A DNA stretch of 34,681 bases from Deltaproteobacteria bacterium (GCA_031264045.1 JAISEQ010000361.1:1-34681); one strand, 5' to 3'; counted from the first letter of the stretch, positions 1 through 9,905 are shown. Made by a program: numbers and translations. The notes: a model not told the origin generated them from the sequence alone.

Positions 1-162
1 GGGGAGCCGGAGGGCTGCGGGGCCCCTGCGGAACGGACGGCGAGCCGGTTTTCGCGGTGCGCGCCGGCCCTGTTCGCTTCCGCGCCGGGGTCGTCCAGGA
101 CGAAGGGGCCGTTCCTGAAATTTAGTGCATCCGCGCCCCGTCGGCACATGGGCCGTCCGGGC
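1..162. other. Window edge: no firm gene, possible gene tail
   Basis: This stretch lies downstream of the leftward glycerate kinase gene. One plus-strand frame is open from base 3 to a TAG at 123-125 and would end a convergent gene. It is only about 40 codons with no start inside the window, so a gene tail is possible but unproven. I saw no hairpin with a T tract between the two possible gene ends. Confidence 0.2.
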
Positions 163-1320
163 CTAACCGGCGTTCTTGTCCGGACGGAAGTCCACCGAGA
201 GTATCCTCGCGAGCCTCCAGGCCGCATCCTCCAGGACGGGCGCGGCCGCCCGGAGCGACTGCGGGTGGCTCATGGGGGAGGGGAGCATGCTCATGATGGC
301 GGCCATGCCGTTGTCGTAGAGGCGCTGGTAGCCCTGTTCCAGGCAGGCGGCAATCGCTACGGCGGGTATTCCCATCTCGCGCCCCGCGTCCGAGACGCCC
401 AGGGGGGCCTTGCCCCACCAGACGGTCTCGATGTCGGTCTTGCCCTCGCCGGTTATGATCAGATCCGCGCCCCTCGCCTTCTCCCGGAAGCCGCCCCGGC
501 GGAGGATCACCTGGACCCCCTTCTCGAAGACGGCTCCGGTGAAGAGCATGAGCGCCGCCCCCACGCCGCCGGCGGCCCCGGCGCCCTCGTTGGAGGAGAC
601 GTCCCTTCCGGCAAGCTTGCCCGCCACCTGGTGGAAGCGGCCCAGGGCCTCGTCCATGGACGGTATGAGGAGGTTGGTGGCGCCCTTCTTGGGACCGAAG
701 ATCCTGGACGTGCCGTCCGGGCCGGTGAGCTGGTTCTTCACGGCGCAGGCGACGGTAATCTCCACCTCCCTGAGCCTCGGGTGCAGTTCCGACGCGTCCA
801 CGGAGGCGAGCTCCAGAAGACCCAGGGGTCCGGGTTCCACGGGGGCGCCGTCGGCTTTCAGCAGCCTCATGCCCAGCGCCTCCAGCATGCCCGCGCCCGC
901 GTCGTTGGTGGCGCTCCCCCCCAGGCCCAGGACGAGCCTCTCCGCTCCCCGGTCCAGGGCGTCCCTTATCTGCTCCCCGAAGCCGCGGGTGGAGGCCCGG
1001 CCGGGGTTCAGGTCCTTGGGCGCGATCCTCCACAGCCCGCAGGCGGAGGCGAGCTCCACCGCCGCGGTCCTGCCGCCCTCGAGAAGCCCCCAGGAGGCGT
1101 CCACCCTCCTTCCCAGGGGATCGCGGACCTCGCTCTTCACGATTTCCCCGCCCTCCAGGTGGACAAGCGATTCGGCGAAGCCCTCCCCCCCGTCCGAGAC
1201 CGGGAAGAGCACGTACTCCGCGTCGGGCCAGACGTTCACGAGTCCCCTCTTGATGGCGGTCGCGGCCTGGAGGGGGCTGAGGCTCCCTTTGAAGGAGTCG
1301 GGGGCGATAACTATCTTCAC
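163..1320 (-). CDS. garK: Glycerate 2-kinase (GarK/GlxK family)
   Basis: This enzyme phosphorylates D-glycerate with ATP in the cytoplasm, giving 2-phosphoglycerate for lower glycolysis. The 385-residue product has the usual family length. Visible family signatures are the N-terminal APDSFKGS (about 6-13), GGSATNDAG (134-142), FGPKKGA (208-214), GAGAAGG (246-252) and TGEGKTD followed by GKAPLGV (290-309). The start is GTG at 1318-1320, with an AGGAGG ribosome site about seven bases upstream. The segment between TGEGKTD and GKAP reads IETVWW, where the family usually has a Gln-Thr pair, a mild oddity. The next gene upstream on the same strand is a hydroxypyruvate reductase-type dehydrogenase, so the pair can carry hydroxypyruvate through glycerate to 2-phosphoglycerate. 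Family assignment is secure; the exact subfamily symbol is less so. Confidence 0.92.
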   Translation of the reverse strand: MKIVIAPDSFKGSLSPLQAATAIKRGLVNVWPDAEYVLFPVSDGGEGFAESLVHLEGGEIVKSEVRDPLGRRVDASWGLLEGGRTAAVELASACGLWRIAPKDLNPGRASTRGFGEQIRDALDRGAERLVLGLGGSATNDAGAGMLEALGMRLLKADGAPVEPGPLGLLELASVDASELHPRLREVEITVACAVKNQLTGPDGTSRIFGPKKGATNLLIPSMDEALGRFHQVAGKLAGRDVSSNEGAGAAGGVGAALMLFTGAVFEKGVQVILRRGGFREKARGADLIITGEGKTDIETVWWGKAPLGVSDAGREMGIPAVAIAACLEQGYQRLYDNGMAAIMSMLPSPMSHPQSLRAAAPVLEDAAWRLARILSVDFRPDKNAG

Positions 1321-1461
1321 GGGGAAATCCTCCTGTGGATCCCAGCGGCGTCCGGCGGGCGCCGGAGCCCGCGGGTTCCGGGGAAGGCGGAGCGGCGGGG
1401 ACCGGCGCCGGGCAGGCCGGCCGGGGCGGGAGTACGCCGGAACGGTGGTGCGCCGCCGGCG

Positions 1462-2430
1462 CTAGAGGAGGTTCCTGGGCGTGCCGGCCAGGAAGAGCCG
1501 GAGGTTCTCCGCCGCCTCGGAAATCAGCCTCGCCCTGGTCTCCCTGGGCGCCCAGGCGATGTGGGGGGTGATGATGCAGCCGGGCTCCGATATCAGGGGG
1601 TTCGAGTCGTCCGGCGGCTCGGACTCCATCACGTCCAGGCCGGCGGCGTAGATCTTGCCGGACTTCAGGGCGGCGTCCAGATCCCTCTCCACGACGAGCC
1701 CCCCCCGCGCCGTGTTTATGATTATGACCCCGTCCTTCATTCCCGAGATGGACGCGCGGTTTATGATGCCCCGGTTCTCGGGCCTGAGCGGGGCATGCAG
1801 GCTTATGACGTCCGAAACCGACAGGAGCTCCGTGAAGTTCACGAGGGGATCGTTTCTTGCGGACTCCTCCGTCTTCGGCGGCCTGTCCCCGTTGTAGGCC
1901 ACGACCCGCATGCCGAGGGCCCTGGCGATTGCGCCCACGGCCCGCCCTATCGCCCCGTAGCCCACGATGCCCATGACCTTGCCCTCAAGCTCGATGAGCG
2001 GGCGGTCCCAGAAGCACCAGTCGGGGGCGCTCTTCCACCTGCCGCGCCTTATGGCCTCGGAGTGCAGGCCCGCGCGGCCGGCAATCTCCAGGAGGAGGCC
2101 TATGGCGTACTGTGCCACGGCCATGGTCCCGTAGCGGGGGACGTTCGTGACGGCTATCCCCAGCCCGCTGGCCGCCTCGATGTCCACGTTGTCGGATCCG
2201 GTGGCCAGAATCCCCACGTACCTGAGCCTGGGGGCGGCCTCGAGGGTCTCCCGCGAGAACGGGGTCTTGTTGGTGAGCGCGAGCTCGGCGTCCCCTATCC
2301 TTGGGAGGATGTCGGCCGGGTCCAGGGTCCGCTCGTGGACCGCGAAGCCGTCCGCGATTGAGCTTATTGGCGACCAGTCCAGATCCCCCGGATTGATAGT
2401 GTGGCCGTCTAGGATAACGAGATTTGGCAT
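1462..2430 (-). CDS. hprA: D-2-hydroxyacid dehydrogenase, probable hydroxypyruvate reductase/glycerate dehydrogenase
   Basis: NAD(P)-dependent D-2-hydroxyacid dehydrogenase, 322 residues from the chosen ATG. The Rossmann glycine motif GYGAIG lies at 157-162. The catalytic triad is visible as Arg242 (TARGG), Glu271 (DVMESEPP) and His290 (PHIAWA). The ATG at 2428-2430 gives the normal family N-terminus (PNLVILDG). An in-frame ATG at 2443-2445 adds five residues and cannot be excluded. The frame stays open to 2643, but that extension is Pro/Arg-rich, lacks homology and crosses a T10 tract, so I reject it. Substrate is inferred from the neighbouring glycerate kinase: hydroxypyruvate (or glyoxylate) reduced to glycerate, or the reverse. 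The gene sits behind a promoter and a long structured leader, described separately. The hprA symbol reflects family plus context; other 2-hydroxyacids remain possible. Confidence 0.85.
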   Translation of the reverse strand: MPNLVILDGHTINPGDLDWSPISSIADGFAVHERTLDPADILPRIGDAELALTNKTPFSRETLEAAPRLRYVGILATGSDNVDIEAASGLGIAVTNVPRYGTMAVAQYAIGLLLEIAGRAGLHSEAIRRGRWKSAPDWCFWDRPLIELEGKVMGIVGYGAIGRAVGAIARALGMRVVAYNGDRPPKTEESARNDPLVNFTELLSVSDVISLHAPLRPENRGIINRASISGMKDGVIIINTARGGLVVERDLDAALKSGKIYAAGLDVMESEPPDDSNPLISEPGCIITPHIAWAPRETRARLISEAAENLRLFLAGTPRNLL

Positions 2431-2677
2431 GTGGCAACCGATCATGCCTGCCCGGAGCGGGGAGGGGAGTTTTCGGGGGGGCGGCGCCCCGAGGCGGGTT
2501 CGGGCCGGGGGCGGGCGGGGCGGACGTCCGGCGAGGGGCAGGACGGAAAAAAAAAATCGCCCCGGAACGGGCCCGGGACGGCGGAGAGGGGTGAGCGGGA
2601 CGGGCGGACGCCCGGACCGGGGGTCCGCGCGGGGCTCGTACACGGCGTTCGGCGGGAGCGGCCCGCCGCTCGGGGCG
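2431..2677 (-). promoter_or_regulatory. Structured 5' leader of the dehydrogenase gene, possible attenuator
   Basis: Between the promoter at 2684-2713 and the gene start at 2430 lies a leader of about 245 bases. In transcript order it holds a hairpin with 7-bp arms (2656-2671), a second with 6-bp outer arms and an inner stem (2604-2628), and then a short GC stem followed by ten T residues (2547-2575). After that come about 115 C-rich bases before the ATG. This order resembles a transcription attenuator or riboswitch leader, but I recognise no known class. Such hairpins also arise easily in GC-rich DNA. Confidence 0.35.
2547..2575 (-). terminator. Short GC hairpin followed by T10, terminator-like, inside the leader
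   Basis: On the minus strand a GC-rich stem of about 4-5 bp (with a possible bulge) around a TTC loop is followed directly by ten T residues (plus-strand A10 at 2547-2556). The T run is the strongest for many kilobases, but the stem is short. It lies 117 bases before the dehydrogenase ATG and about 100 bases after the predicted transcription start, so it would cut transcription of that gene unless antiterminated. Confidence 0.42.
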
Positions 2678-2683
2678 CCTTCG

Positions 2684-2713
2684 AATATAAGGCCCGGCCG
2701 GAGGAAATGTCAA
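2684..2713 (-). promoter_or_regulatory. Sigma-70-type promoter for the dehydrogenase (-kinase) genes
   Basis: Minus-strand TTGACA (plus 2708-2713), an 18-base spacer, then TATATT (plus 2684-2689). The -35 matches consensus exactly and the -10 matches at five of six positions. It points toward the dehydrogenase and glycerate kinase genes, about 250 bases upstream of the ATG. Confidence 0.55.
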
Positions 2714-3716
2714 GAACGCCCCCGAAGCCGCGGGCGGCGCGGGGTTTCGCGGGACCGCGGTGGGCGGGGCGCGCGGGGGAAGCGCGTGAGGACGGCGTAA
2801 GCCGCCCGTGAACCGTGAGGCAAATTTCCCTTGCCTCCATACGTCGGGATCCGTGCCGGGACGGCGCGGGGGATCTCCGTGGCGGCCCCGCCCCGATGTC
2901 GTCCGCGTCCGCCGTGAAGCAGCCTTTTCGGACTTCAGCGGCACCGGCATTCCGTCGACGTCTTGGGCGGCGGAAGCGCGGGGCATGAAATCTCCCGGCC
3001 CGGAATCCCGCATCCCCGCAGGAGATCCGGCGCGTCCGGTACAGGGGCGTCTCCCGGCGGGGCAGAGTGGACGCCGCGCGATCCGTCCGGGGCGTTGCAG
3101 CCAGGTTCCGGGCGAGGTGCCGAGCTTTCGCGTGATTGCGGCTCGACGGCCATGTTCACTGCATAATTGTCAGGACGATGCGTTTGCGGAAGCAGACATT
3201 CACGGTATCGCAAAATAATTATCCGGCTCTGAGGTCAATATAACTCTCCGGCGCAAACGTCAACGATTAGGCAAAATATATATGAAACATGTTGTCATTT
3301 AAACCGTTACGGAACAATGTGACGCGATCTGCGCTAATGCTCGTCAATGCCGCAGTCTGAAACGCAGTTTCCGTTTACGGAGCCTCTGAATAACGGTTCG
3401 TTGAGGCGAGATGTCATACTCGACATGACGAAAGCGCAGGTCCGCGGGGCGGGCGTCCGGCCGGGGAATCATGGATTCCGGGGATCATTCATGGATTACG
3501 GGACTCATGGATTCGCGGAAGCTTCCCGTATCCCCTTCACGCTCCGGGTTTCCAGCTCTTCATGTCTCAATGCCTTCAGGTCTTAATGTCTTCAGGTCTC
3601 AATGTCTTCAGGTCTCAATGTCTTCAGTCCTGCAGGTTTCAGATCTCCTGCCTGTCCTTCCCGAACGCGGTCTCCAGGAAATTTTCCGCCTTAGTGTGCA
3701 GTGTCCCCCGGAAACG
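2714..3716. other. Gene-free spacer of about 1 kb
   Basis: No open frame here looks like a protein: the short ones are Arg/Pro-rich or lack ribosome sites. Composition changes along it. 2714-3150 is GC-rich like the genome, while about 3160-3345 is clearly AT-richer. A 16-bp tandem repeat lies at 3565-3627. The SecF terminator-like hairpin closes the right end. I cannot tell whether it is a decayed gene, a small-RNA region or plain spacer. Confidence 0.5.
3565..3627. repeat. 16-bp tandem repeat, almost four copies
   Basis: Units begin at 3565, 3581, 3597 and 3613, consensus TCTCAATGTCTTCAGG. The first two copies each carry one change and the last lacks its final base. A related CTTCATGTC string precedes it. 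No spacers intervene, so it is not CRISPR. It lies in the non-coding region beyond the secF terminator. Confidence 0.85.
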
Positions 3717-3753
3717 CGGAAGCCCCGCGGCCTTGCGGGCGGCGGGGCTTCCG
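3717..3753 (-). terminator. Hairpin after secF, no strong T tract
   Basis: Perfect 12-bp inverted repeat (3717-3728 with 3742-3753, arm CGGAAGCCCCGC) with a 13-base loop, starting 44 bases past the secF stop. On the minus strand only a short TTT follows, so it may act as a processing end or a weak terminator. Confidence 0.6.
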
Positions 3754-3797
3754 GGAATCCGTCCCTGTCCACGGGCAAGCCCCGGGGGGCGTGAGCG

Positions 3798-4931
3798 TCA
3801 GGCGGCGGCGGGATTGGGCTTGCTGAGCTTGGAGCCGCCGGTCTTGGGGGCGTCGGTCCTGGAGGCGTCGGCCGCGGGACTGTCCGTCTTGGGCGTTTCC
3901 CAGAGAAGCAGTATGGGGGAGGCTATGAAGATGGAGGAGAACGTCCCGACGGTGATTCCGATGGTCAGCGCCAGCGCGAAGTCCTTGTTGACGGGCCCCC
4001 CCAGGAAGTACAGGCTGAAGAGGGCCATGAGGGTCGTGCCCGAGGTGAGGATGGTGCGCGACAGGGTCTCGTTTATGCTGCGGTTTATGATTAGCGGGTA
4101 GTCGCCCCGGCGGTTGCGGGCATGGTTCTCGCGGATGCGGTCGAAGACGATGATGGAGTCGTTCAGCGAGTACCCGATGATCGTCAGGATGGCCGCCACG
4201 AACGAGAGGGTTATCTCCTTATCGAGGAGGGAGAAGGCCCCGGTGGTGATGATGACGTCGTGCATCAGCGCCAGGATGCCCCCCAGGGCGAAGGTGAAGC
4301 GCATGAAGTAGCACGTTATGCAGGTGACGATGAGGGAAGTGATGATGAGCGTCCCCACCCCGACCCCGAAGAGCGAGACCAGGTAGATGGCCCCGATCAG
4401 TATCGAGGCGAAGAGGACGGCCGTGCCCCACCTCTTCTCGAAGCGGCCGGTGATGTAGATGATGATGATGAGCACCGAGTAGTAGACGGCGTACAGGGCC
4501 TTCTGCCTCAGGTCCGCCCCCACCTTGGGGCCCACCATCTCCTGGCGGCGTATCTCCACCCCGTCCGCCCCGAAGGCGGCGCTGAGGGCGTCCACCACCC
4601 TCCCGGAGAGTCCGGTGTCGCCCGAACCCTCGGAGTTCTGGACGTTTATGAGGTACTCGCGCTCCCCGCCCTCGCCGTAGTACTGGACGCTGGAGACGTT
4701 GAAGCCGGCCTCGGCCAGCGCCTCCCGGACGGCGTACGGGGTGGCGGAATCTTCGGCGAAGCGGGCCTGGATGAGCGAGCCGCCCTGGAAGTCCACCCCG
4801 AGGTTCAGGCCCTTGTGGGCTATTATCGAGATGACCGATATGAGGATCATGGCCCCGGAGAAGAGGAATGCCCACTTCCGGTTGCCGATGAAGTCCACGT
4901 TCACGCCGGGCTTTATGAGTTCGACTGTCAT
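3798..4931 (-). CDS. secF: Protein translocase subunit SecF
   Basis: Inner-membrane partner of SecD that uses the proton gradient to help pull proteins out of the SecYEG channel. From the ATG at 4929-4931 the product has 377 residues. It shows the first membrane span (about 20-38), the periplasmic lead-in LNLGVDFQGGS (42-52), and the family hallmark NDSIIVFDRIREN (257-269). A hydrophilic Asp/Lys/Pro tail follows the last span. Between span 2 (about 147-161) and the FALGGILALMHDVIIT segment (214-229) there is an extra stretch of about 50 residues with one or two added hydrophobic segments. I recall such an insertion in Deltaproteobacterial SecF. The frame stays open upstream to 5099, but that extension is not homologous. 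The 175-base gap to secD has no gene; both probably share a transcript. Confidence 0.95.
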   Translation of the reverse strand: MTVELIKPGVNVDFIGNRKWAFLFSGAMILISVISIIAHKGLNLGVDFQGGSLIQARFAEDSATPYAVREALAEAGFNVSSVQYYGEGGEREYLINVQNSEGSGDTGLSGRVVDALSAAFGADGVEIRRQEMVGPKVGADLRQKALYAVYYSVLIIIIYITGRFEKRWGTAVLFASILIGAIYLVSLFGVGVGTLIITSLIVTCITCYFMRFTFALGGILALMHDVIITTGAFSLLDKEITLSFVAAILTIIGYSLNDSIIVFDRIRENHARNRRGDYPLIINRSINETLSRTILTSGTTLMALFSLYFLGGPVNKDFALALTIGITVGTFSSIFIASPILLLWETPKTDSPAADASRTDAPKTGGSKLSKPNPAAA

Positions 4932-5106
4932 TTGGGATCCCTGGAGCTTTATGTGCCTTGACGCATTTTCCGGCCGGAGGCGTCCGGCCTCCGGGCTTCC
5001 GCTTTCGGCCTCCGGCCCTCGGCCCCGGGGCGGTCGTGCCCCGGCCCGCAGCCCGGCCGCGCCGCGGAACGTCCCGGGGGACGCGCCGCGGCGGGGCACC
5101 GGGCTT

Positions 5107-6705
5107 CTATATGCTGATTCTCTTGGGCTTGAGCTTGGAGACGGCCATGTCGAAGATCCACCTGGAGGCGAAGACCCCGGTGAACATGGAGGAGATGATG
5201 CCGATTATGAGCGTCACGGCGAAGCCCCGGATGGGGCCGCTCCCGAACTGGTAGAGGACCATGGCGGCCAGCACCGTGGTGATGTTGGCGTCGAAGATGG
5301 TCCAGAAGGCCCTGCCGAAGCCCGAGGAGACGGCGGCCCAGGGCGGGCGGTTCTGGCGGACCTCCTCGCGTATTCGCTCGAAGATGAGGATGTTGCAGTC
5401 CACGGCCATGGCGAGCGTCAGCACCAGCCCGAAGATGCCGGGGAGCGTCAGCGTGGCGCCCAGGGCGGCCAGCCCCCCCAGCACTATGGGGAAGTTCAGC
5501 AGCAGGGCGATGTCGGCCACGACCCCGGACCAGCGGTAGTAGAACAGCAGGAAGAGCAGTATGATGCCCAGGCCCAGCGCCCCGGCCCGGAGGCCCTGCT
5601 GGATGGAGTCCTGGCCCAGGGAGGGGCCCACGGTCCTCTCCTCCAGGATGGACACGGGGGCGGGAAGCGCCCCGGCCCGCAGGATCACCGAGAGCATCCG
5701 GGCCTCCTCCATGGTGAAGGAGCCCCTGATGTAGGCCTCCCCGTCCGGGATGCGCGACTCTATGTTGGGGGCGCTGTAGACGATGTTGTCCAGCACTATC
5801 GCGAGCCTGCGGTTCAGGTAGCGGTCGGTTATGTCCGAGAACTCCCGCGCGCCCCTGCCGTCGAAGCGGATGGAGACCCTCGCGTCCCCGAAGTCCCCCA
5901 TGTAGGCCCGGGCGTCCGTGAGCGAGTCCCCGGTCATGAGGGTCTGCTTCCTCAGGAGGATGGGCTGGAAGGTCTCGGTCCCTGTGGCCGTGTCGACGAA
6001 CTTCTCCTGGTAGACCTCGGTGCCCGGCGGGGGCCCGGTGCGGAGGGCCTCCTCGGCCGTCTTGGGGCCGTTGTCCACGAGCTTGAACTCCAGGACCGCC
6101 GTGCGGCCTATGAGCTCCACGGCCTTCGCCGGATCGTTGAAGCCGGGGAGCTGGATGAGGATCCTGTCCTCCCCCTGGGGCCTGATGTCGGGCTCCAGCA
6201 CGCCGAACATGTCCACGCGGTTGCGGATGGTCTCGAGGGCCTGGCGGCCGGTGAGGCTCCTGACGTCCGCCTGCTCCTCGGGGGTGAGTGTTAGGGTGAG
6301 GAGGCCGTCCTCGGACGAGCTCGCGCGGAGGCCGTAGAAGCTCTTCTTCAGGAGATCCTCCAGGGCCTCCCGCGAGGAGGGGTCGCCGAGCCTCACCAGG
6401 ATGTCCATGGAGTTCTCGTTCTCCACGGTGATCCCGGGGATTTTGGCGTCGGCCACGGCCCTCCTCAGCGTGTCGGCGGAGCGGCGGGCGCTGTTCCTGA
6501 GCGCCGCGTCCATGTCCACCTCCATCGTGAGCGAGATCCCGCCCTTGAGGTCTAGTCCCAGGCTTATGGAGCGCCCGGGCAGGAGGCTGCGGAGGAACGA
6601 GCTGTCCTCCCCCTTGGGCGCCATGAAGGTGGGGAGCATGGTGTAGATGCCGGCGCCCAGCACCAGGGCGAGGATGACGCCCCGCCAGGTCAGGTTCTGG
6701 ATCAT
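5107..6705 (-). CDS. secD: Protein translocase subunit SecD
   Basis: Inner-membrane Sec accessory subunit of 532 residues, with one N-terminal span (about 8-27), a large periplasmic region, and five C-terminal spans. Hallmarks are SLGLDLKGGISL just after the first span, the P1-head region, and AVDCNILIFERIREE in the membrane domain. Length fits a compact bacterial SecD. The ATG at 6703-6705 follows a GGAAGAG ribosome site. It lies between yajC and secF on the same strand, the standard yajC-secD-secF order. The 236-base gap to yajC is strongly G-rich on the plus strand, so C-rich in the transcript. Confidence 0.97.
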   Translation of the reverse strand: MIQNLTWRGVILALVLGAGIYTMLPTFMAPKGEDSSFLRSLLPGRSISLGLDLKGGISLTMEVDMDAALRNSARRSADTLRRAVADAKIPGITVENENSMDILVRLGDPSSREALEDLLKKSFYGLRASSSEDGLLTLTLTPEEQADVRSLTGRQALETIRNRVDMFGVLEPDIRPQGEDRILIQLPGFNDPAKAVELIGRTAVLEFKLVDNGPKTAEEALRTGPPPGTEVYQEKFVDTATGTETFQPILLRKQTLMTGDSLTDARAYMGDFGDARVSIRFDGRGAREFSDITDRYLNRRLAIVLDNIVYSAPNIESRIPDGEAYIRGSFTMEEARMLSVILRAGALPAPVSILEERTVGPSLGQDSIQQGLRAGALGLGIILLFLLFYYRWSGVVADIALLLNFPIVLGGLAALGATLTLPGIFGLVLTLAMAVDCNILIFERIREEVRQNRPPWAAVSSGFGRAFWTIFDANITTVLAAMVLYQFGSGPIRGFAVTLIIGIISSMFTGVFASRWIFDMAVSKLKPKRISI

Positions 6706-6941
6706 AAAGGAAGGCTCTTCCGAAGGGTGTGAGGCGCCCCGGTTCCGGGGGCGCCGGGCGGTCGGGCGCTGGGCCCGGGGCGTCCTGGGGGATGGTCCGG
6801 GAGGCCGGGGATCGGCCTCCGCTGCGGGTCGTAGGCTTAGGGGGGGCCTGCGGGGGCAGGGCCGGTCGGGGGACGGGCGTGTCCGGGCCGGGCGTCCGCC
6901 GCCGGGCCGGGGGCGCGCGGCGGGGCCCTGGCGCCGGGCTC

Positions 6942-7334
6942 CTACTTGGAGAGGGAGACCGGCTCCGCGGGGGCGTCGGCGGGCTTGTCGCCCTGGCGCA
7001 CGATGCCGTTCACGGCGGAGCGGGCTATCTTCACCCTCACCTCGGGGGCTATCAGGGCCGTTATCTCCCTCTGGTCCACGTGGGTGACGGTGCAGAGGAG
7101 GCCGCCGGTGGTCTGGATGCGGTCGCCCTTGCGGATGGAGTCCAGCATGTTCTGGCGCTCCTTCTGCTGCTTCTTCTGGGGCCTCAGCATCAGGAAGTAG
7201 AATATGAGGATGAAGCCCACTATGAAGATTATGAGCTGGGCTCCGCCTCCTCCTTGCTGGGCGCCTTCGCCTCCCTGGCCGGCGGGCGCCGCGGCGAAGG
7301 CTACGGCCGCGGACAGGTACAGGTTCGTGAGCAT
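6942..7334 (-). CDS. yajC: Preprotein translocase subunit YajC
   Basis: Small single-span membrane protein of the SecDF-YajC complex, 130 residues. A hydrophobic Ala-rich start is followed by a Gly/Gln-rich linker and then the main span (about 33-50) ending in the family signature YFLMLRPQKKQQKE. The cytoplasmic part carries the typical KGDRIQTTGGLLCTV segment. The N-terminal 30 residues before the span are longer and more Gly/Gln-rich than in enterobacterial YajC, and could act as a cleavable signal or an extra hydrophobic segment. Start is ATG. It is followed by secD and preceded by tgt, the common tgt-yajC-secDF order. Confidence 0.94.
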   Translation of the reverse strand: MLTNLYLSAAVAFAAAPAGQGGEGAQQGGGGAQLIIFIVGFILIFYFLMLRPQKKQQKERQNMLDSIRKGDRIQTTGGLLCTVTHVDQREITALIAPEVRVKIARSAVNGIVRQGDKPADAPAEPVSLSK

Positions 7335-7568
7335 GTGTGATGGGACTCCTGGGGGTGTCGGCGGCTGGCGCGCGCCTGGGGAAGGGTGGGGCGGCGCTCC
7401 CGGGCCCCGCGGCCGGGCCGGAAAAAGGACGCCCAGGGACCTTGCCGCCCCTGGCCGGAAGCCAGCGGGGGGAGGCCCCGGGGCTCGGGGCGAGGCGCTG
7501 GGATGGGAGCGGGCGGCGGCCGGTGCGGACCTCGGCCCGGGGACGGCGTAAGGCCCGAGCCTGTCCGG

Positions 7569-8864
<1,296 letters not shown>

Positions 8865-9905
8865 TCAGTACTTCTGGACCAGGGCCACTCCGGCCAGGCT
8901 GAAGCCCAGGCCGGCCAGGACCGCGGCGGTCACGGCTTCCCCGTGGACGGCGGCCCCCGAGAGGAGCCCGAAGAAGGGCACGAAAGAGATGAAGATCCCC
9001 GCCTTGTGGGGACCCAGGGCCAGGATGCCCCTGTAGAAGAAGGTGAAGCCCAGGCCGGTCCCCAGAAGCCCCAGGAAGGCGAGCGAAATCCATGTCCGGG
9101 CCCCGAAGCCCGTGAAGGCCAGGACGGGCTCCCCGCTCAGGGCGGTCAGGGGCACGAGCATCGCCACCGCGGCCAGGGTGGACCAGGTGTTGGCGGCGAG
9201 GGGGCTCACGCGGCTCACCACGAGCTTGCCGAGGAGCGAGTAGGCCGACCAGCTCGCGATGCATCCGAGCATTACGAGATCGCCCAGGTTGAAGCGGCCC
9301 TCCAGCAGCGCCGCGGGCGATCCTCCGGACACCACCAGGAGCGTCCCGGTCACGGCCAGCCCCATGCCCAGGAGCCGCACCGGGGTGAGCTTCTCCCCGA
9401 AGAAGATCACCGCCCCCAGGTAGATGAACACGGGGTTCACGGTCACGATGACCGATCCCCGGCCCGCCCCAGTCATGGACAGGCCCTTTATGAAGAAATA
9501 GTTGTACAGGACCAGGCCCGTGAGCCCCGACAGCCCCAGGAGGGCCCAGGTGGCGGCGCTCCTGTCCCTGGGCAGGAGCCCCTCCCTGGACATCGCGCAC
9601 TGGGGCACCAGCACCGCGGCGGCGAGGATGAAGCGCCACATGGCGGAGGTGAGCGGGCCCGCCCCCTCGGAGGCGGACTTGCCCGCCGCGAAGGTGCCCC
9701 CCCAGATGGCCGCGGTCAGGAGGAGGAGCGCGCGCGTCGTCCAGAGGCTTCTCCCGGACGGGGGCGGGGAGGCGCCCTCAGGGCGCTTCCCGGGGTCCCG
9801 GCCCCCCGGGCCGGCGTCCGCACCGCGTTTCCGGTCCCGTCCCCGAGGAGCCCCGCGCCCCTCCGGGACGGGACCGGGCCCGTCCGTCAGGGCCCCTTCG
9901 GACAT
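8865..9905 (-). CDS. EamA-family (DMT superfamily) transporter
   Basis: Inner-membrane permease with two EamA repeats and about ten predicted spans, of the kind that exports amino acids or other small metabolites. Substrate cannot be read from sequence. The membrane part starts near LWTTRALLLLTAAIWGG and includes conserved EamA features such as an IWGGTFAAGK segment, VTVNPVFIYLGAVIFFGE in repeat 1 and ISFVPFFGLLSGAAVHGE in repeat 2. About 50 hydrophilic Gly/Pro/Arg-rich residues precede the first span, unusually long for this family. Two starts are possible: ATG at 9903-9905 (used here) or GTG at 9918-9920. The bases around them are a short direct duplication encoding MSEG twice. It begins 20 bases after the proA stop, so it is probably co-transcribed with proA. 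Confidence 0.9.
   Translation of the reverse strand: MSEGALTDGPGPVPEGRGAPRGRDRKRGADAGPGGRDPGKRPEGASPPPSGRSLWTTRALLLLTAAIWGGTFAAGKSASEGAGPLTSAMWRFILAAAVLVPQCAMSREGLLPRDRSAATWALLGLSGLTGLVLYNYFFIKGLSMTGAGRGSVIVTVNPVFIYLGAVIFFGEKLTPVRLLGMGLAVTGTLLVVSGGSPAALLEGRFNLGDLVMLGCIASWSAYSLLGKLVVSRVSPLAANTWSTLAAVAMLVPLTALSGEPVLAFTGFGARTWISLAFLGLLGTGLGFTFFYRGILALGPHKAGIFISFVPFFGLLSGAAVHGEAVTAAVLAGLGFSLAGVALVQKY

Noticed and set aside
3-125. End of a convergent plus-strand gene
   Set aside because: Open to a stop at 123-125, but too short and without a start in the window to call; noted only as a possibility.
148-2361. A 737-codon open frame on the plus strand across the kinase and dehydrogenase genes
   Set aside because: It is antisense to two genes with full catalytic motifs, and its translation is Gly/Pro/Arg-rich without domains. 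GC-rich genes commonly leave such shadow frames.
2431-2643. N-terminal extension of the dehydrogenase by up to 71 residues
   Set aside because: The extra part is Pro/Arg-rich, encodes a T10 tract, and would push the normal family start inward. The promoter and leader explain the region better.
3565-3627. CRISPR array
   Set aside because: The 16-bp units are directly adjacent with no spacers, and no cas genes are in the window.
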